Shown piece after piece: positions 62,253 through 64,000 of a stretch of 64,000 nucleotides of DNA. The notes under the pieces are model-generated. The model was given only the letters and a program-made list of their open reading frames with translations, was not told where the DNA came from and searched no databases. Both the position numbers and the translations under genes were made by a program. The stretch is from contig NZ_WNXZ01000005.1 of assembly GCF_009733845.1 (NCBI RefSeq), positions 124,001 through 188,000 on the forward strand, given 5' to 3'. Each line of letters opens with the position of its first letter. Within the stretch, counting starts at the first letter, position 1. This DNA comes from Pseudactinotalea terrae. Lineage in GTDB: Bacteria > Actinomycetota > Actinomycetes > Actinomycetales > Beutenbergiaceae.

Positions 62253-64000
62253 CTACTCCTTGTCTCTCGGTGAGACGACGAGCGCACCTGAAGTCACGCC
62301 GTCGATCATGTCTGTTTCCAAGCCTGCGAGCTCATCGAGCTCGTCGTGCAATGCTCGCCGGCGCTCCGCCAACGACCGTAGTGCCGCCTCCAGCCCCGGC
62401 GCCTCCGACGGCGCCGGGACCGGAACGGCCCATGTCTCCCATGCCCCTGCCCGGGCCGGGAGGGCGTTGATCGCAGCGGCCACAGCGCGCGGCGAACCGC
62501 CGCGCAACCGAAGGATCCGCGCCGGGTACGTGACGAGGCAGCCGCCGTCAGCGTCCACGATCGCGCGTGGTCGAGGATTCGAGAGGACGACGACGTCCCC
62601 AGGCTCCGTGATTGCGCGCGCGTACCGGCCGTGGGCCATCAGGATGTCGACACCGGCCGTCTCGCCTTCGCCGATCTCACCGCTCAGCTCCGCCGCGCCC
62701 AGGACCCGTACGGCCCCGTCCGGGATTTCGTCCAGCGGCACCCGTTTACCCGGGATCATGCGCGCTTCCTTCGATGCGACCAGGGCACCGAGCGTCACGG
62801 TACGGCCGCGAGCAGGTTCGGCCGCGGTGGTCAGCTCGATCCCCAGATCCACGCCGGCACGATGGAGCTGGTCCACACGGGTCAGCGCCGTCGCCGCAGC
62901 CGCCTCCGTGGAGCGCGGCGGCGGTGTGCTCGCCTGCTGAGGGACGAGGGCGCCGTCGGTCGCCAGCAGCTGCGCGGTGCGGACCGGGCGACAGCACGCG
63001 AAGGCACGCACCCGAATCTGAGCCACGCCGGCGAGTGCGGCTACGAGGTCGCTCACGACGCCGTCGACCGCCTCCTGCTCGAGGTCCTTGACCTCGCCGG
63101 TCACGAGCAGACGGTCGGCGATGGTGGCCTCGGGATCGGCATCCCCCAGGACCCACAGCGCCAACTCAGCACGCGGCCGGTCCAGAACGAGCCCCTGCGG
63201 AAGCCGCACCACGGCGCGCAGCCGCCCGGTCCGCAGCAGGTCCGCTCGAAGGAGTCGAGCGTCACGATCGGTCATGGCGTCGCACAGCACGCTGGCCGGG
63301 CCGAGTATCAGGCCAACCGCGCCTGGCGGCCGGTTCAGCATGAACTCGTCGATCGCGTGCAGCACCTGCGCCGGCACCGCACGTGGTGAGTTCCGTGGCG
63401 GCATCTGCAGCACACGAATGCCCGGCTTCTCTTCCGGGCCGGCCATCACGCCGGCAGCCAACGCGCGGCGGCGCAGCGGCCGGTCCGCGCCGGGAGACGC
63501 TTCCGCGGAAGCGCACCAAGCGATCGACCGCTCGACGTCCCCGACCGTAGTACGTAGCGCCAGGTCACTGGGGTGAGCACCGCCGTCGGACACGATGGCC
63601 CCACCGGGAACCAGGCTCTGACAGAGATCCCGGAGCAAGGAGACCGCGCCCTCCGAGATCGTCCAGCGCCGGTCCGCGCCGGCTCGGGAACGGACCGCGG
63701 CGATGGCCTCGATCGCGCCGGCCGCACCGAACGCTGCCTCGATCTGCCGGGCAGCGAGCTCACGAAGGTCGCGCCGGTGCGCCACGGTCGTCACCTCGCG
63801 CAGCAAGCCGGTGTCCTCGGGATCGACGGCCGCAGCGGCGGCCACCAGCTCGGCTGGTTCTAGGTCGAGGAGATCGGTCTCGGTCAGCGCGGCCAGTGCC
63901 ATGAGGGCGGTGACGGCATCGTCGTGCTCGCCGTGGACTCCATCGGCGAGCACGGCGTACAAGGGGGCGTCATCGGCGAACGAGGGGTTGTTGCCGCGGC
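62253..64000 (-). CDS. HsdM-like protein with degenerate motifs and S-like tail (5' end outside window)
   Basis: At least 581 residues; the frame stays open to the right edge, so the N-terminus is missing (a TTG at 63962 is unlikely to be the start). The middle part aligns by eye with the HsdM catalytic domain: LVPGGAIVSDGGAHPSDLA where SAM motif I is expected, VLQMPPRNSP where NPPF is expected, then LRAVVRLPQGLVLDRPRAEL and LALWVLGD, as in real HsdM. Both catalytic motifs are altered. The C-terminal 200 residues (VTLGALVASKEARMIPGKRV, GAVRVLGAAELSG, ILRLRGG) resemble a target-recognition domain, and a final coiled coil follows (AALRSLAERRRALHDELDEL). It is the first visible gene of the restriction operon. 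Confidence 0.75.
   Translation of the reverse strand, partial: RGNNPSFADDAPLYAVLADGVHGEHDDAVTALMALAALTETDLLDLEPAELVAAAAAVDPEDTGLLREVTTVAHRRDLRELAARQIEAAFGAAGAIEAIAAVRSRAGADRRWTISEGAVSLLRDLCQSLVPGGAIVSDGGAHPSDLALRTTVGDVERSIAWCASAEASPGADRPLRRRALAAGVMAGPEEKPGIRVLQMPPRNSPRAVPAQVLHAIDEFMLNRPPGAVGLILGPASVLCDAMTDRDARLLRADLLRTGRLRAVVRLPQGLVLDRPRAELALWVLGDADPEATIADRLLVTGEVKDLEQEAVDGVVSDLVAALAGVAQIRVRAFACCRPVRTAQLLATDGALVPQQASTPPPRSTEAAAATALTRVDQLHRAGVDLGIELTTAAEPARGRTVTLGALVASKEARMIPGKRVPLDEIPDGAVRVLGAAELSGEIGEGETAGVDILMAHGRYARAITEPGDVVVLSNPRPRAIVDADGGCLVTYPARILRLRGGSPRAVAAAINALPARAGAWETWAVPVPAPSEAPGLEAALRSLAERRRALHDELDELAGLETDMIDGVTSGALVVSPRDKE

Noticed and set aside
53470-64000. BREX, DISARM or a prophage as the identity of the defence island
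   Set aside because: There is no PglX/PglZ, BrxC, DrmA/B or phage structural gene. The core is a standard hsdM-hsdS-hsdR set with accessory genes. The Ltp repeats alone do not make a prophage.

Overview
The window is uniformly GC-rich DNA with dense, overlapping genes. It carries an ESX-type (EccC/EccD/WXG100) secretion locus, a mycothiol-type DinB-fold enzyme, MsiK-dependent-style sugar importers without their own ATPase, and several apparently leaderless genes. Together these point to a high-GC actinomycete, most likely of the Micrococcales (Ruania/Beutenbergia/Cellulomonas-like). The genus is a guess.

Region 1 (1-30667) is a plant-glycan catabolic island. On the left, an MDR dehydrogenase, a GH27 enzyme and a GH51 arabinofuranosidase sit behind a 20-bp LacI-type operator (3813-3832). 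The identical operator recurs in front of araBDA (45473-45492), so these form one arabinose regulon. Next come a GH78 rhamnosidase, a SorC-type regulator, and a GH-A clan hydrolase coupled to a GH95 fucosidase/galactosidase. Two ABC importers follow (13907-17023 and 26311-29531). Each has a sigma-A promoter with a LacI-type operator directly after the -10 box, and a strong hairpin between the binding-protein gene and the first permease. Between them lies a five-gene operon (split transketolase, FGGY kinase, TIM-barrel isomerase, SDR; 17167-22309) whose gene set matches D-apiose catabolism. A GH2 enzyme, an aldo/keto reductase and a nucleoside hydrolase complete the block. None of the hydrolases shows a signal peptide, so oligosaccharides are probably imported and cut in the cytoplasm.

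Region 2 (30802-39693) is a reduced type VII secretion locus: two WXG100-like proteins facing away from an RDD-FHA protein, a membrane protein with acidic repeats, EccD, EccC and two MinD-like proteins that lack the P-loop lysine. EccB, EccE and mycosin are absent from the window.

Region 3 (39706-53373) holds small regulatory pairs: an ECF41 sigma factor facing an NmrA-type gene with mirror-image ECF41 promoters between them; araBDA; a MocR regulator facing a PNPOx-fold gene; a LacI repressor with a DinB-fold gene; an ABC-F ribosome-protection ATPase behind an attenuator-like leader; and a TetR/FAD-monooxygenase pair with two palindromic operators.

Region 4 (53470-64000) is a defence island on the minus strand. 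It is a type I restriction-modification operon (hsdM, hsdS, hsdR) carrying three extra parts: an upstream HsdM-like protein with degenerate catalytic motifs and a specificity-like tail (cut by the window edge), a membrane-anchored protein with three Ltp (superinfection-exclusion) repeats between hsdS and hsdR, and downstream a small arginine-rich protein and an unrecognised 404-residue protein with a hydrophobic core. This composite restriction locus is the best candidate for an undescribed system here.
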